The translations under genes and the position numbers were made by a program. The notes under the pieces were generated by a model. That model was given only the letters and a program-made list of their open reading frames with translations, ran no database searches and was not told the origin of the DNA. Shown in pieces: positions 11,810 through 23,100 of a DNA stretch of 64,000 bases; position 1 is the stretch's first letter, and each line of letters begins with the position of its first letter. The stretch is from Apricaphanius iberus (taxonomy: Eukaryota; Chordata; Actinopteri; Cyprinodontiformes; Aphaniidae), in assembly GCA_028564705.1 (NCBI GenBank), contig JAPXFQ010000787.1:1674001-1738000 (forward strand). Direction: 5' to 3'.

Positions 11810-12103
11810 ATGGGGTCAGTTAATTCGAGTCTTCCTCCACCAGACATTGATATATGTCAAATGATGCGGGATAAATATGGTCATGTATGCTTAGAACATT
11901 GGACTTTTCCAATCGCAGGTAGTCTTGACAACACAGAAGTGTATGAAAATGGGAGGAAATTAGCCTTGGAGTGGGAACAGTTAACATCTAGTACACTTGT
12001 AAGGGCTGTTTGTTACAAAAAGTTTGAGCAGCATAAACCCTGTTGGCAGATTGGATGGATGGAGCAATTTGCTGTGAACGGAAAGCCGGCTTTAGAAATT
12101 TAG
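11810..12103 (+). pseudogene. gag: endogenous retrovirus gag, N-terminal (matrix) part
   Basis: The open frame begins MGSVNSS, so Gly2 is in the myristoylation position typical of retroviral Gag. The 97 codons end in a stop at 12,101-12,103. The rest of gag continues downstream in a different frame, so at least one frameshift separates them. It belongs to the same relic as the pieces at 12,142-13,629 and 13,928-14,164. Closest class cannot be fixed by eye; the layout (long proline-rich linker, capsid, one CCHC knuckle) suggests a class I, gamma/epsilon-like fish retrovirus. Confidence 0.65.
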
Positions 12104-12141
12104 GAGGCGCGAGAGATTTATCTGGTACCATAGCTGGCTGA

Positions 12142-13629
12142 TGCAATAATGCGTCTATAAAACCTGAGCGTTCCACACGTAAACAAAATAAAAAACAGGT
12201 ACAATCTCATAAGCAAACCCCACAAACGCAACCATCTGCACTGCAGCCAGAAATCACAACACAAGGAGACATCAGACTTCCGCCTCTTGAAGTGGCCAGA
12301 CTCCCCAAATCTTCACCCCATCTGCCGTGTCCACCTCCATATGTTTCAGACCAGCAGTTACTTGGAAATCTACAGGCCTTATCGATGTTAAACTCAAACC
12401 CAGACATGGACTCTGCCCCTCCCATTCAGCGCCAACCAATGACAGCTATGCCAGGACTGAGTGGAGAAGCAGCCTATCCTAAGCTAGCTGAGGTGGGTGC
12501 CGAAGATCAGCGGAAGCCAAGCCATTCAGAGGTACATGCAAACACATCAGCAAAGGCAGAGCCTACACCAGAGCAACAGCCTGATTCACTAATCAAAGCA
12601 CAACCTGCATGAGAGCCTCCCAAACCTGAGTACCGCTCCTTGAATCAGCGCGTAAAGAAGCCGCATCCTCCTCTGCCATCTTCTACACCCTCTGGAAGAA
12701 CTTGCAAGGCAGCTGAACGGCAGGCTTCTGAGGTAAGCTCAGCTGAAGCCTCTGACTCTGTTGTTTCTACATATCCTATGATTGAAGTGGCCAGGGTGAG
12801 TGGACCTATGCTGGTATGCTGTCCGTGGAGTGACCGTGACATGGATGAGGCCATGGAGAGGCTTCCCGCCATCCTCTGAAATGGAAGGGAATTTGCAGCC
12901 GAGCTCAAGGACATCTGCATGACGTTCCACCCGACCGGAGCTGAAATCTCACGGATTATTAAGAGGAAATTGAAAGCCGCAGATGCTGAGAAGCTCAACA
13001 GGAGCCTACCAAAGCCTGACATCCGCATTAAAGAAGTGCCATCGGGTGACGCTGACGACGACAGCGGGGTAAACGCTGAATATTATGCTGCAATAACCAA
13101 GTTTTGTAGAGCGATAATCAAAGAATTTCCAACTTAGCCCAATTTAACTCAGTTGCATGCCGTTAAGCAAAAACAAAACGAGGGGACAAGTGACTTTCTC
13201 TACAGATTAGAGGAAGCATTTGAGAGATACAGCGGACTTGCAAAACCGGAAGTAATTGAAGGAACGACGTACGAGTCTATGTTGTATGATAAAATATTGA
13301 CTGCATTGCTGCCGTAGCTACGAAACAAGGTAATGGATAAATATTGGAATGGACTAGGACATGAACTACTGTGACCTCTGCAAGTATGTCATACACTGTT
13401 AAAAACTCTTAACCAGAAAGAAAGTGACTTTAAGGCAAAGAGAAACCATAGGAGCAGACCACCAAAACGCTATTATAAAGGCAAGTACCACCAGGGTGGC
13501 AAGGGCAGACAGCAGCCATCATACCAGCGCCGCCAAGACTCTGCAGAGTGCTGGAGTGGTTCATCTGATGACAACGACCGTTGTTTCACCTGTGGAAGGC
13601 GTGGCCATTACAGTGACCAATGTTGGTGA
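12142..13629 (+). pseudogene. gag: endogenous retrovirus gag, linker-capsid-nucleocapsid, broken
   Basis: One frame runs from 12,142 to the stop at 13,627-13,629. Internal stops lie at 12,610, 12,877, 13,135, 13,315 and 13,372. The order is: a Pro/Gln-rich linker (about 12,180-12,700), a capsid-like segment starting near 12,770 (YPMIEV, then PWSDRDMDEAM), a basic region, and one CCHC zinc knuckle at 13,582-13,623 (C-x2-C-x4-H-x4-C, CFTCGRRGHYSDQC). This layout is that of a retroviral Gag: capsid builds the core, the knuckle binds RNA. With five stops and a frameshift from the N-terminal part it cannot make Gag. The 127-codon minus-strand frame here is a shadow. Confidence 0.75.
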
Positions 13630-13927
13630 TGGGAGCGGCCTGCACACAGGATGTCACCAAGCCAGCTGAGGGGAAAGGCGGACCTCCAGCATCGAACAGA
13701 AAGGAGATTTCTGTGTTTCGCCAGCAGATGGAGCTAGAGGTCTAAAGCACACGCAGACACATCTATCAACGATGAAAGTGATAATCAAACGATTTTTTCA
13801 TGATGAAAAACCTACTGTTGACAATGATAAAACCGTTTGCAATGAAGAATCTACAATTTCCAATAAAACTGATGCTGTCAGCAATTAAGAAACTGCTTTC
13901 TGCACTAATAAAACTAACCCTCACACT

Positions 13928-14164
13928 TTGATTACAGAAGGCATTGAGCATTTAGAGAGACAACAAACAATGCCAACTGGTACGTATGCACACCTGTCCT
14001 CTGATGCGTACAAAAACTTACCTATTCGTTCTCTGGATGTTTCAGGTACATCAGTGGAGTTAATGGGCTATTCAGGAGCAACAGAGTCCCTTCTAAAACA
14101 CACAGCACTACAGCCATCACCCAAAGCCCAACCCAACCAAGCCGTTCCCTTTCCGTGGCACTAA
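13928..14164 (+). pseudogene. pro: retroviral aspartic protease remnant
   Basis: Downstream of the zinc knuckle and in another frame, the segment reads LDVSGTSVELMGYSGATES (near 14,030-14,090). Its shape is the retroviral protease pattern of a strand followed by the active-site (D)-S/T-G-A box, but the catalytic Asp is Tyr here. The position directly after gag supports the call. Reverse transcriptase, integrase and env were not recognised further on. Confidence 0.5.
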
Positions 14165-15829
14165 TTGGCTGTACCCCACCAAGAGCGAAAATAAGTTAGA
14201 CCCTAGATGTAGCTTATGTGGTAGTGCCAATACAGTTACCACTGTGCAAATTATAACATGTTAATGTATATTTAAGACTATTTAGACTTGGCAATGCGAA
14301 GGAGTGCCTTTGACACTATCAGAACTTCAGGGTGAATTTACCGAACCTTCACAGAAACAACAAAGTACCCCGTTTAAATACCCTCTTGGGTGAAATAGCC
14401 TTTTAGAGTCATTCGATTTGACTTTTGGTTAACTTTTGCTGACTGGTTTTAACCTAGAGGTTAATGATACTAGCAGACTACAAACTAAAGTCTCCTTATC
14501 GATACCAAAATGGTCACGATATGCTGAGACTAGAGGACCGGACCAAATGATTTATCCTGTAAGAAAACCTAGTGCTATATCCATTCAAGAGTTCCATACT
14601 CAATGTTAGCTTTCATTTAGTCATGCCAAATTACTTATAACAACTTTGGTGCTGTAGTGTACTGGTCCAGTTTGTTGTGTGTTGTAGTCTGTCCCAGCTA
14701 AGGTGTTACTAGCCAAGACAAAAATACAAAGATCATGTTGCTGGGCAGGAGAAAAAAAAAAACCTCTATGAAGAGGAATTTCTTGTACATTCAGCCAGTC
14801 TAAGAAACTCACAAAACATTTCTGCTTGTTAAGGCAGGAATTTTCTTTCCTTATGTGTATATTTAGTCATGTTTGGCCAAAAAATGGAGTCATACGTTTT
14901 CTGGAATTTTCTCATTATTATTATAGTATTATCATAGACTATTATATGCCTTATTCTATGCTGCACAAAAGTATTCAACTTTTTAATCTGGGTGAAAAAG
15001 TGATGAAGTCCCTAGTTCCCATAGTCAATTAACATAGCCTTAATGGGACAAAATTATATTTCTTTAAGCAGTAAACTTAGTCACAAATGTTTGCAGGTAA
15101 TTTCAATCAAAAACATTCTCCTGAAATTAACTTACTCTAACCTTAAAAAGCCTTCAGGCAAGACAACATTATAAGTATTCTCATCTTCAAGAAAAAGTCC
15201 TTCCATTAGCTTTAAAAATGTATATTGTGCTTCTAGTTGGATCTCTAGCAAAAAAAAGCAAAAGTCTTTGTTAAAACCCTGGCAACAAATGCCACTGCTG
15301 AAGAATCCCCCCAGATCCCACATACCTCTGACTTCCCCTTTAGCTGCTCACAATACAATTTATTTACCAATGAGGCAAGAGCTGTGTTCTCTCAGAGCTA
15401 ATTAAAAATCATAAAAATTTCAAATTTAAATCTAAAATAAAGGTTCCATTTAAAAGAAAAAGTAGTTTTCTTTGTTTTTTTTTTGTTTTTTTACTACATG
15501 CCTCCAGCGGTGTTCTAAATTCTGGTGAAATAGTTGGTACATACTGGTACATAAATTGTTAGCTTCTCTTCCTTCTGGCATGTTGTTAAACCTTTTCTAA
15601 ATGAGTTTTGCTGCAATTGATGTCAAAAATACCTTTAAATCCTTTGTTTCTGCTCTGGCAAATTACCTGACTCTTAACCGCCAGTTAAATAGGTCTCAAA
15701 AGTCTAATTTTATTTTTGGGGCATGTTCCTATTGCACTAAAGCAGTCTGTGCTTAACAATCCCCTTAGTCAAATTTGATAGTGCTGTAGTTTCTCCTCAG
15801 CTGAATATTTAAACATGTCACAGAACTTC
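14165..15829. other. unassigned; possible decayed pol start, then AT-rich DNA
   Basis: The first few hundred bases may be decayed pol, but I could not trace reverse transcriptase motifs. From about 14,800 it is plain AT-rich sequence with short homopolymer runs. No 3' LTR or polypurine tract was recognised. Confidence 0.35.
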
Positions 15830-16205
15830 AGATTTCACTTTAAAAAAGGCTGTAGAGATTAATGGCTCAGGTGGGAGAAACTATTGAGGAGAACTATTGG
15901 TCTTTAGTCCTTTACTATAGAGTTGTAGATAGAACATTGATATTGAAAGATCCTCAAAACCCTTTTTTTCCCCAGTTTTCCAGAAGTCATGTAAGAGACA
16001 AAGCAAACCCGTGGCAGGACGTTCTCTGGTCAAATAAGACAAAAGTTTTTCCTCTACTTGTAAAAGCCAATCTAACATTCCATTTAGTACTATCCCACTA
16101 TGTAGCATGGTGCTGGCAACGTGATGATATGGGTCACAATTCTTAAGCAGGGGCAGATAAGCTGGTCAGGATATTGGTAGATGAATGGAGCTAAACATGC
16201 TGTTT
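15830..16205 (+). mobile_element. Tc1-like transposon relic, middle part
   Basis: The stretch follows a Tc1-type transposase gene: a gctcaggtgggagaa segment (about 15,866), then agaagtcatgtaagagacaaa, and VLWSNKTKV (about 16,024-16,050), which corresponds to the VLWSDETK motif with the first catalytic Asp replaced by Asn. It runs on to the segment equivalent to the GGGSIMLWG centre, disrupted, and ends near gatgaatggagctaaac. The 94-codon frame at 15,862-16,146 is partly in the family's frame. The missing C-terminal part may be the relic at 18,010-18,330. Confidence 0.68.
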
Positions 16206-16430
16206 CTCTTGGCTCATCAATCCCCCTTCCTGCCATTGCTCATTTCCACTCATGCTCTTGCATTCAGTGTGAGCTCATCTGTCAAAGTTTTCAAGCCTTC
16301 TTCCATGTTCATCGACCCTGCCCGGTCATTGACCATTGCCTCTGGCGTTGCCTTTGGTGGTGGTGTGAGTAGTTTCTGTTTGACCGGCTGTTTTGGGTCT
16401 GGCCAGGATTTTCACCCTGCTGTTGTCTTA
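16206..16430. other. unassigned segment between Tc1 relic and L2
   Basis: Short unique sequence; two small plus frames overlap here but show no domain I know. Confidence 0.35.
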
Positions 16431-17149
16431 GATCCAAAATGCTGCTGCCTGTATCCTCACTAGAACCAGGAAAGTAGAACACGTCACCCCAGTTCGTAAG
16501 TTCTTACACTGGCTTCCTGTAGCTCAGAGAATAGACTTTAAAATACTCCTACTAGTTTATAAATCACTGAATGGTTTAGCACCAAAGTAAGTTGGTGATC
16601 TGCTGTCACTATAGCAGACCAGCAGACCACTCAGGTCCTCCAACTGTAGCCTACTTAACATTTTCTAAAATTAGAACTAAACAGGGAGAGGCGGCTCTCA
16701 GCTTCTATGCTCCACAAATCTGGAACAAACTTCCAGAAGAATGCAAAAATGCTGAATCGTTAGGCTCCTTTAAATCAAAGATTAAAACTACTATTCAGAG
16801 CTGCCTTTGAGTCCTAAATTTCATTTTTTAATCACTCTGATTCTTATGGTTTGATTTTCATTATGAAAAATCTTCTTATTCCTTTTTTTTAACCAACTGT
16901 TTTATCTGTTTTTAATCTATATTATTTTGCATAAATTTGTTCTTTACACCTTCTCTTTTTATTGATGGAATCTTGTGTTTTATTTGTTTTTAAATTTCAT
17001 ACTCACATAAATATTTTTTATGCTTCAATCTGTTTTCATTTTCATATTTTTATCATGTATTTGGTTGCATCACCAATGAATCATGTAAAGCACCTTGAAT
17101 TGCCTTGTGTTCAAAGTATGCTATATAAAGAAAATTGCCTTGCCTTGCC
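16431..17149 (+). mobile_element. L2-type LINE, 5'-truncated 3' end
   Basis: 16,431-16,810 decodes in two frames to the C-terminus of an L2 ORF2: an IQNAAAC.LTRTRK start, LHWLPVAQRIDFKILL, then (16,700-16,800) an LWN-like QIWNKLPEECKNAESLGSF segment ending at TGA 16,808-16,810. A frame break near 16,590 separates the two. An AT-rich 3' UTR follows, and the element closes with the typical L2 tail: a gtaaagcaccttgaattgcc segment, gctatataaa and (TTGCC)n at 17,134-17,149. It is a dead, 5'-truncated insertion. Confidence 0.85.
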
Positions 17150-18009
17150 AAGAGATTCTTGATTTTTTTGCTTTCTCTGGATTCTGTTCGTGTATCTCCC
17201 TGGATGCTTTGGTTTAATGAAGTATCAAGATCTCTCTCTCCTAAAAATCGCAATATGGATCTTGTATCGCATCACTTGGTAACCTCCTGGTTCTCTGAAA
17301 AATCCCTCTCTGGGCAAAATTTTCCACCAGATTCAGATCTCCTTCAACAATAAGTAAGTAGCTACTCTTCCAGCTAGACACTTTGTCCTGCTCTCTTATT
17401 TGCCAACTGAAATTCTGAATGAGTATCTGTTGCATACATAGATCTTTGACCCGAGAGACCAACCCTTCAAAATTTGTATTACTAATTTGCCTTAATACAT
17501 TTTTATACCTTTCTGTTGGTTGTTGGCTCTGTTTTGGCTTCAGGTTGTAAGAAAATATGTCACAAAATTAAAGAAATGTTATATTTTAGAAGATGAGCAT
17601 TAAACTTGCTGTCCTGAAACTTTTAGACCCCTTCATGGTTCAACATACCTCTCATGGTGCGTTCACACCGCCCCAAACAGAAGCGTCAGCAGCAATATTA
17701 CATGTTAAGTCTATGGTTGAGGCTGTCAGAGGAGCAGCCCTTAAGGATTGGATTTTAAAATGCTTCGTTCTAAACCACGGGTGTATATGTGTCAAAAGTC
17801 TCACTCATTCTCTAGTTTGAATGAACGTGCTACGTTTTCTGTGGAACAAAAAAATCTTGAGCTGGTTGAAGTTTGTTGGAGGGGAAGATGGGAGAAACAA
17901 CAGGATCACAAGTCTTACTTACCATTCATAAAATGCAAGCAATCATATAAAAAAAAACATATTATGTGGGTTTCTCAGTGAATGATACCTTTAAAACGTC
18001 CCAGTCAAA
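17150..18009. other. unassigned; contains a ggtgcgttcacac element end
   Basis: Around 17,658 the sequence atggtgcgttcacaccgccc resembles the terminal repeat of a common fish DNA transposon; a similar motif occurs at 38,729. The opposite end was not found. The 77-codon frame at 17,748-17,981 has a basic W-E-K-Q segment but no assignable domain. Confidence 0.35.
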
Positions 18010-18330
18010 CTCTAGATCACAATCCAGTTGATAATCTGCAGTCAGACCTAAAAAAAAACAACTTGCGGTTAGATATGCTCTCCATCCAAATCAAACCGAG
18101 GTAAAATATTTTGCACTAAAAATCGGGCAAAGGTTTTATTCTCTAGATGTGCAAAGCTGGTAGAAACCCCTGTGATCGAAGAGAAAAGTAGTTCTAGAAA
18201 GTATTGACTGAAGTGTTGTAAATATCTGTGGATGCCACACTTTCCAGACTATCATTTTAGTTTTATGATTTAAGGTGATACATCCCTTCTTTTATACTTT
18301 GCCGAGGTCTTTGTAATGTGACAAAACAAT
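18010..18330 (+). mobile_element. Tc1-like transposon relic, 3' part
   Basis: Begins with a segment equivalent to SPDLNP-IENLWQDL in decayed form (atccagttgataatctgcag), continues through tctctagatgtgcaaagctggtagaaac and agaaagtattgactgaag, then a 3' UTR-like part (tgccacactttccaga, ttaaggtgatacat). These are the end of the same Tc1 family as 15,830-16,205, in the same orientation. The 1.8 kb between holds an L2 insertion. It carries no usable coding potential. Confidence 0.62.
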
Positions 18331-19073
18331 TTAAGATTTTGTTATTTAGTGAGACTGTTTTGCTCTGTGAGGATTCCAACCATAAAAATGCCAAAAGAAC
18401 TGTTCTAAAGTACTATAGAGCTACATTGATACTTTAAGCCCTCCCAACATGTACAGACTCGTAATAAAAGCTTGAATCTCTGAAAGGACTTTCTTGTTTT
18501 AATGCCTTCCATTAAGCCGTTTAGCGATAATGAACCAAGCACAATATCCACCATCTCAGAACCCGTTCTAAATCATATTTTAATCAACTGAGTGGCCTTT
18601 CTAATATACACTTTCGCCGAGGAGTGTCAGGGCGAGTGTGACCTTGGCCGGTGATGTATCTGTCATTGCTTTTATTTATACACCTATCTGTGTGAGCAAG
18701 CATCAATAAATCCTCCCTTAAACTTTAAAGGCACTTGTGCTGAAAAGACGAAGCCGTCACCTGACAAGGGATGGGATGACTTTATGAGGGGGAGGACAAA
18801 ACCACATAAAATAGCTTTCTGTAAGTGATGTATGAATGATGTGCGTCAGAAGTGTACCAGCTCTGGTTCAGGAGCTGCAAAAATGGGGAACAAACAAAAT
18901 GGCCAAAATCTTTGTGGAAGGGAAAAGTGCACAACATCTGGCGCTTACAGTATTTCATAAATGCTAAAACACTAAACCCCATGGTCTGAACCCAGCGCTC
19001 AGTGGCCTAAACCAGTTTGTCGAATCAGTCACTTTGTAGGCAAAAAAAAAATAAACAAGTAGTACAATAAAGT
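18331..19073. other. unassigned; conserved-looking stretch
   Basis: No gene. The 18,490-18,740 part is unique, compositionally balanced and has ATAAAT and TTAATC motifs, so it is a candidate conserved non-coding element on appearance only. Confidence 0.3.
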
Positions 19074-19322
19074 AGTTTGCAAATCTCATCCAATCTTTTT
19101 TGCAAAAACTCTAAACACATTCTTACTCACTAAAACACATTTTGCATTGTGTTGCAAAATGGTACATACATGTGGCAAAAGTAAAAACACAACCAGAGCT
19201 GTCATCGTTTACACACAGCAACTCAAAATTATTCACACTTCTTTCTAATGATGTGATCAAATCAGTTGTCACGAAAATAAGCCAGTACAGGTGGCCCACG
19301 GACGTTGAGTGTTTGTACCACA

Positions 19323-21996
19323 ATGGATGGAAACAATGTGAGAGGCAGAGGAGGAAGAGTGCAAGGACAACGAAGAGTAAGTCCAAGAATAGTAGTTTGT
19401 GATCAAATTTGGGCACCTGTGATAGACCATGTTCTTGTTCACGTTATGACAATGAGGGAAGTAGGACAAAGAGTACAACCCAATTTCTCCAGATTCTCTG
19501 TTGCCACCATAATCAGGACATTCAGAGAAGAGAACAGGTACACGTACTGTTTTTCTAATTGATGTAGTGCACTGAAAGTTTACTGTATACGTTTGATATA
19601 GTTTTTTAGTATAAAAGGGGAGTGGGGATAAAAGAAAAAAAAAAAGATTTACAGTACATTTTACATATGAATGTGATGTCCATTACGGTTGTTTCTGTAT
19701 GTATACATTTGTAAGAGCATTGCAAGACTACCAAATGAGGGTGGAAGGATACCTTTGGTCTCCCGACAGCAAGAGGCTCTCATTGTTGATGTGGTCCGTC
19801 AAAGCAATGTCATCCGCCTGCGTGAAATACAGCAAAGACTTGTAAAAGACAATGTAAACTTTGAACGTATCAACAATATCAGCCTTTCTACCATTTCCCG
19901 TTTCCTCCATCGGAACAGTGTAAGCATGAAGCAAGTGTACAGAGTACCCTTGAGCTCAATTCAGCAAGGGTCAAAGATCAACGATATCAGTATGTGCAAG
20001 TAAGTGTACACTTTCAGCGCTGATGCTTACAGTACAAGTTTGTAGCCTACAGTTATTGTCCTGTACTGTTACTGTAACTGCACTTTATTGTAGTGGATGT
20101 AAATCAGGAGTGCACTTTTGTAGAAGTCTGTCTTTCTATAACACTTAGAAAACTATTTATTTATCCCTTCTATATATAGAGGGTGTTTGAAATGGATTCC
20201 ATGGAAACGCCCCATGAATATATTTTTGTAGATGAAGCAGGGTTCAATCTGGCAAAGGGCAGAATGAGAGGCTGGAACATACAGTTTTTTTATAAACATG
20301 TTGTTCAATACTTTTAACGCTATTTCAAAACTTTTCACACAGTTACCACACCATCAGCCTGTGTGGGCTATACAATTAACACAATTCTTATTCTTTTGAC
20401 AAAAAATACACCCATTTTACACGTTTAAAATTAGTTTTAACTCCTTTTCACACAAGCTCAGTCTCTTGACTCGAAACAGTAGATGTTAACTGGTGAATTT
20501 TCAATTGCTTTCACATTGTCAAAACAGAAAACCCTTATGTTCAAAACTAATGGATTGAAGATTACATTGATCATAGGTGATTCCCATCTCATCCAGCTCA
20601 GGTGCTGGGCTTCTTTCAATCACATCACATTACCTATATTTACTGTATAGGCGGATTTTGTGAGGGATCTTTTGATGTCGATGAAAATATGTGGCCCAAT
20701 GCTGATGGCCGAGCAGATTAGTTTTTTTTCTTCCTCTTTTACGGTAATTTCTTCTGCTCCTTTTTTATTTTTGTGTATTTGACAATACAGTAATGAATGA
20801 CAGCTAAATGCGTTTTTCCTTTTACTCTACTGTAAGTCATTTTCATTTGCAAAACAGTAAAGTGTTTATCGCAAATCCTTTAATACACTCTTTGTCTTTC
20901 ATGAACATTCTACAAAGCTGCTCAGACATGGGTCGTTCACTTTTTGTACAACAAAAATAACAAAATTCATGCCCACCAAAAGACAAATTAAGAAGATCAT
21001 CACTAACATTAATTTGATCAATACAATTATCTGTTGATTGTAAAATACAGTAAAAAGTAAAAAAGCTGATTTGACATATCCAAATGGACTCAGTTTGTGT
21101 TATTCCATCAGTTGTCAGTGTTTTTTTTTATGGCACTGTAATGTGACTGACTAACTGTTTCTATTGGAAGACAACGTGTGTCAGTGCTTTGGTAGATTTG
21201 GTGAACTGTGTTAGTGTATTATTGTATTTTGGAAGTGTGTGTCTGTGTTTAGTTATGCTGCGTGATTTTGAGCATGAAATTAACTGTTTGGGGAAGTGTG
21301 GTTTTTAGGTGTGAGGTGCGTTAACAGTTTTGAAAAAGTGTTTAAGGTTAATTACAAACGGGTAATAGCGGTTATGAAGAACTGTAATTGGCCAACGTGC
21401 CATTGTAGAAGTCCCTGGCCAGTGTGGTGGCAATGTCACCCTATGTGCAGCCATAAGCAATGTGGGGGTTCTCCACTATCATGCAACCCTGGGGCCATAT
21501 AACAATGACAGTCTTCCTACATTTCTGGATGGCCTTCGGGATGTTTTGTTTGAACTTGAGCAGCAGGATCATCAGCAGGCAGTGCATCCTGTCTATGTTG
21601 TGGTTTGGGACAATGTCAGCTTTCACCGTAGTGTCTGAACACAAGAGTGCTTCAACATTAACCAGCGATTCGTGAATGTTTGCCTTCCACCATACAGCCC
21701 TTTCCTCAAACCAATAGAAGAGTTTTTCTCTGCGTGGCGACGGAAGGTCTATGACCGTAACACATATACGAGTATAAATCTTTTACAGGCAATGGAACTG
21801 GCCTGTGAAGACATAGCTGTGGAGTGTTGTCAAGGCTGGATCCAGCACACTAGAGGATTATTCCTTCGTTGCCAAGGAAAGGACAGACAACATTGCATGT
21901 GATGTGGATGAAGTCCTCTGGCATGAAGACGGGATGCTGAGGCAGAGTGAGTCTCTCATTGACTTTAATTTTGAAATTGCACAACATTTTGTGTAA
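19323..21996 (+). pseudogene. DDE_3-type transposase, multi-exon, broken
   Basis: Exon 1 starts at ATG 19,323 (MDGNNVRGRGGR, an RG-rich start) and runs into GTACAC after RTFREENR. Exon 2 (about 19,727-20,000) has ISLSTISRFL-type helix-turn-helix sequence, a 1-nt frameshift near 19,950, and ends at the splice donor GTAAGTG. Exon 3 (from about 20,180) carries VDEAGFNL with the first catalytic Asp. The exon is then cut by a TA-flanked insertion. It resumes at 21,385 as IGQRAIVEVPGQ, followed by VVWDNVSFHRS (second Asp) and PPYSPFLKPIEEFFSAWR (third acidic residue). The Asp to Glu spacing is 35 residues to the first Glu of PIEE. Stops lie near 21,636 and 21,899. It cannot make active transposase. 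Confidence 0.72.
20282..21384. mobile_element. 1,103-bp non-autonomous DNA transposon nested in the transposase
   Basis: Flanked by TA on both sides (20,280-20,281 and 21,385-21,386). The ends are CAGTT...AACTG, with further imperfect inverted similarity (cagtttttttataa against cagttcttcataa) and a subterminal inverted pair (caaaacttttcacacagtt near 20,328 and its counterpart near 21,327). Removing it with one TA joins GWNI to IGQRA in frame. I see no transposase gene inside, so it is a MITE-like passenger that used TA target duplication, as Tc1/mariner-type elements do. Confidence 0.75.
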
Positions 21997-22616
21997 ATGC
22001 GCTTTTCATTTAGAGTTGTCCTTGTTCTTTGGGCTTACTTTAATTTTATGCTGAAAATACAGAAATGCAATATTGTATTAGTAGCAATATATTTGCTGTA
22101 CTGAGTTGTGAATAATTTTCTTTATTTATGGCAAAATTATTTTCTATGTGCAATCAAAAAAAATTCTCTGTAACTACATGCCCTGGATGCTGTGTTGTCA
22201 TTTTGTTTGATCTAGTGTCTAATGAATGCTGATCAGTATTTATATATTGTCTGGCTGTGTTTATGTTTTGAAAGCATTGTTTGATTTTTTGCACAGATCA
22301 TATGGTTTTGAGGCAAGTGTTTGATTTTGCCAGAAGAGTCAGTTTTCTTTTTTTTAAATGTAGTTTAAAGACTGGGTTTTGTGTTTAAAGTTTTGAGAAT
22401 ATGGGAGAAGATTTCAAGAAATGTGTTTTAGCAATTGTGAAATACTATAAGAAGAAAAGAGATGAGATTGGACCAGCTGGGCAAACAGAACACATTTATG
22501 CTGCATAAAGCAGAGATAATCCTGATTTTCAGAGCAGGACACTGGTTGTGTTTATTTTTCACGTTATGAAGAAACTAAAACCTTTAAATGTCACACAAGG
22601 GTTTTTTAACTAATTT

Positions 22617-22618
22617 GA

Positions 22619-22654
<36 letters not shown>
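22617..22654. repeat. (GAAA)n microsatellite
   Basis: About nine GAAA units, followed by a purine-rich tract to about 22,860. It explains the Phe/Ser/Leu-rich minus-strand frame at 22,584-22,799, which is not a gene. Confidence 0.92.
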
Positions 22655-22859
22655 AAACATGTAACATTAGACGTAGGGAAGAATAGAAAAAAAGTACACG
22701 AGAGGAAGGGAGAAGGGAAGGGCACAAAGAAGGAATCAAGGACACAAGAAAGCTAGGACATAAAGAAAAAGGGAAATAAAGAAAAGTATAGACATACATT
22801 TAGGAGGATATTGGTAGGAAAGGACAAAAGGGAATATACAAGGAAATACAAAAAAAAAT

Positions 22860-23056
22860 TAAGCCCATAACTTTTAATAAATAGGATAGGAAAAACAAAG
22901 TTAAAAAATAAAAGGGTTTTTCCTCCTTTTTTTAACTTTTCTATTCTTTTCTGGAGCTGGACAATACTTAGATCCAATAATTTTTTATTTATTTTTTTAT
23001 TCCAGGCTGTGGCTTGATCCAGGATATTTGACCTGGAGCAACTTTAATGTGATTGT
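22860..23056. other. unassigned sequence
   Basis: AT-rich DNA between two simple repeats; nothing recognised. Confidence 0.4.
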
Positions 23057-23100
23057 ATTTAAGGAAGGAAGGAAGGACAGACAGACAGACAGACAGATAG
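23057..23100. repeat. (GGAA)n-(GACA)n microsatellite
   Basis: Compound simple repeat: aaggaaggaaggaagg then acagacagacagacagac. Confidence 0.92.

Larger units (their letters stand above)
19074..22488 (+). mobile_element. IS630/Tc1/mariner-superfamily DNA transposon with introns, interrupted
   Basis: The left end (gtttgcaaatctcatcc) and the right end (gatgagattggaccagctgggcaaac) are imperfect inverted repeats, so the borders are approximate. Inside is a multi-exon transposase pseudogene (19,323-21,996) and a 1,103-bp secondary insertion (20,282-21,384). The family, known from predicted fish proteins, has an Arg/Gly-rich N-terminus, helix-turn-helix domains and a DDE_3-type catalytic domain. 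Confidence 0.68.

Noticed and set aside
12645..13028. 127-codon minus-strand frame
   Set aside because: Antisense shadow of the retroviral gag frame.
22584..22977. Phe/Leu/Ser-rich minus frames
   Set aside because: Caused by the (GAAA)n and purine-rich tract.
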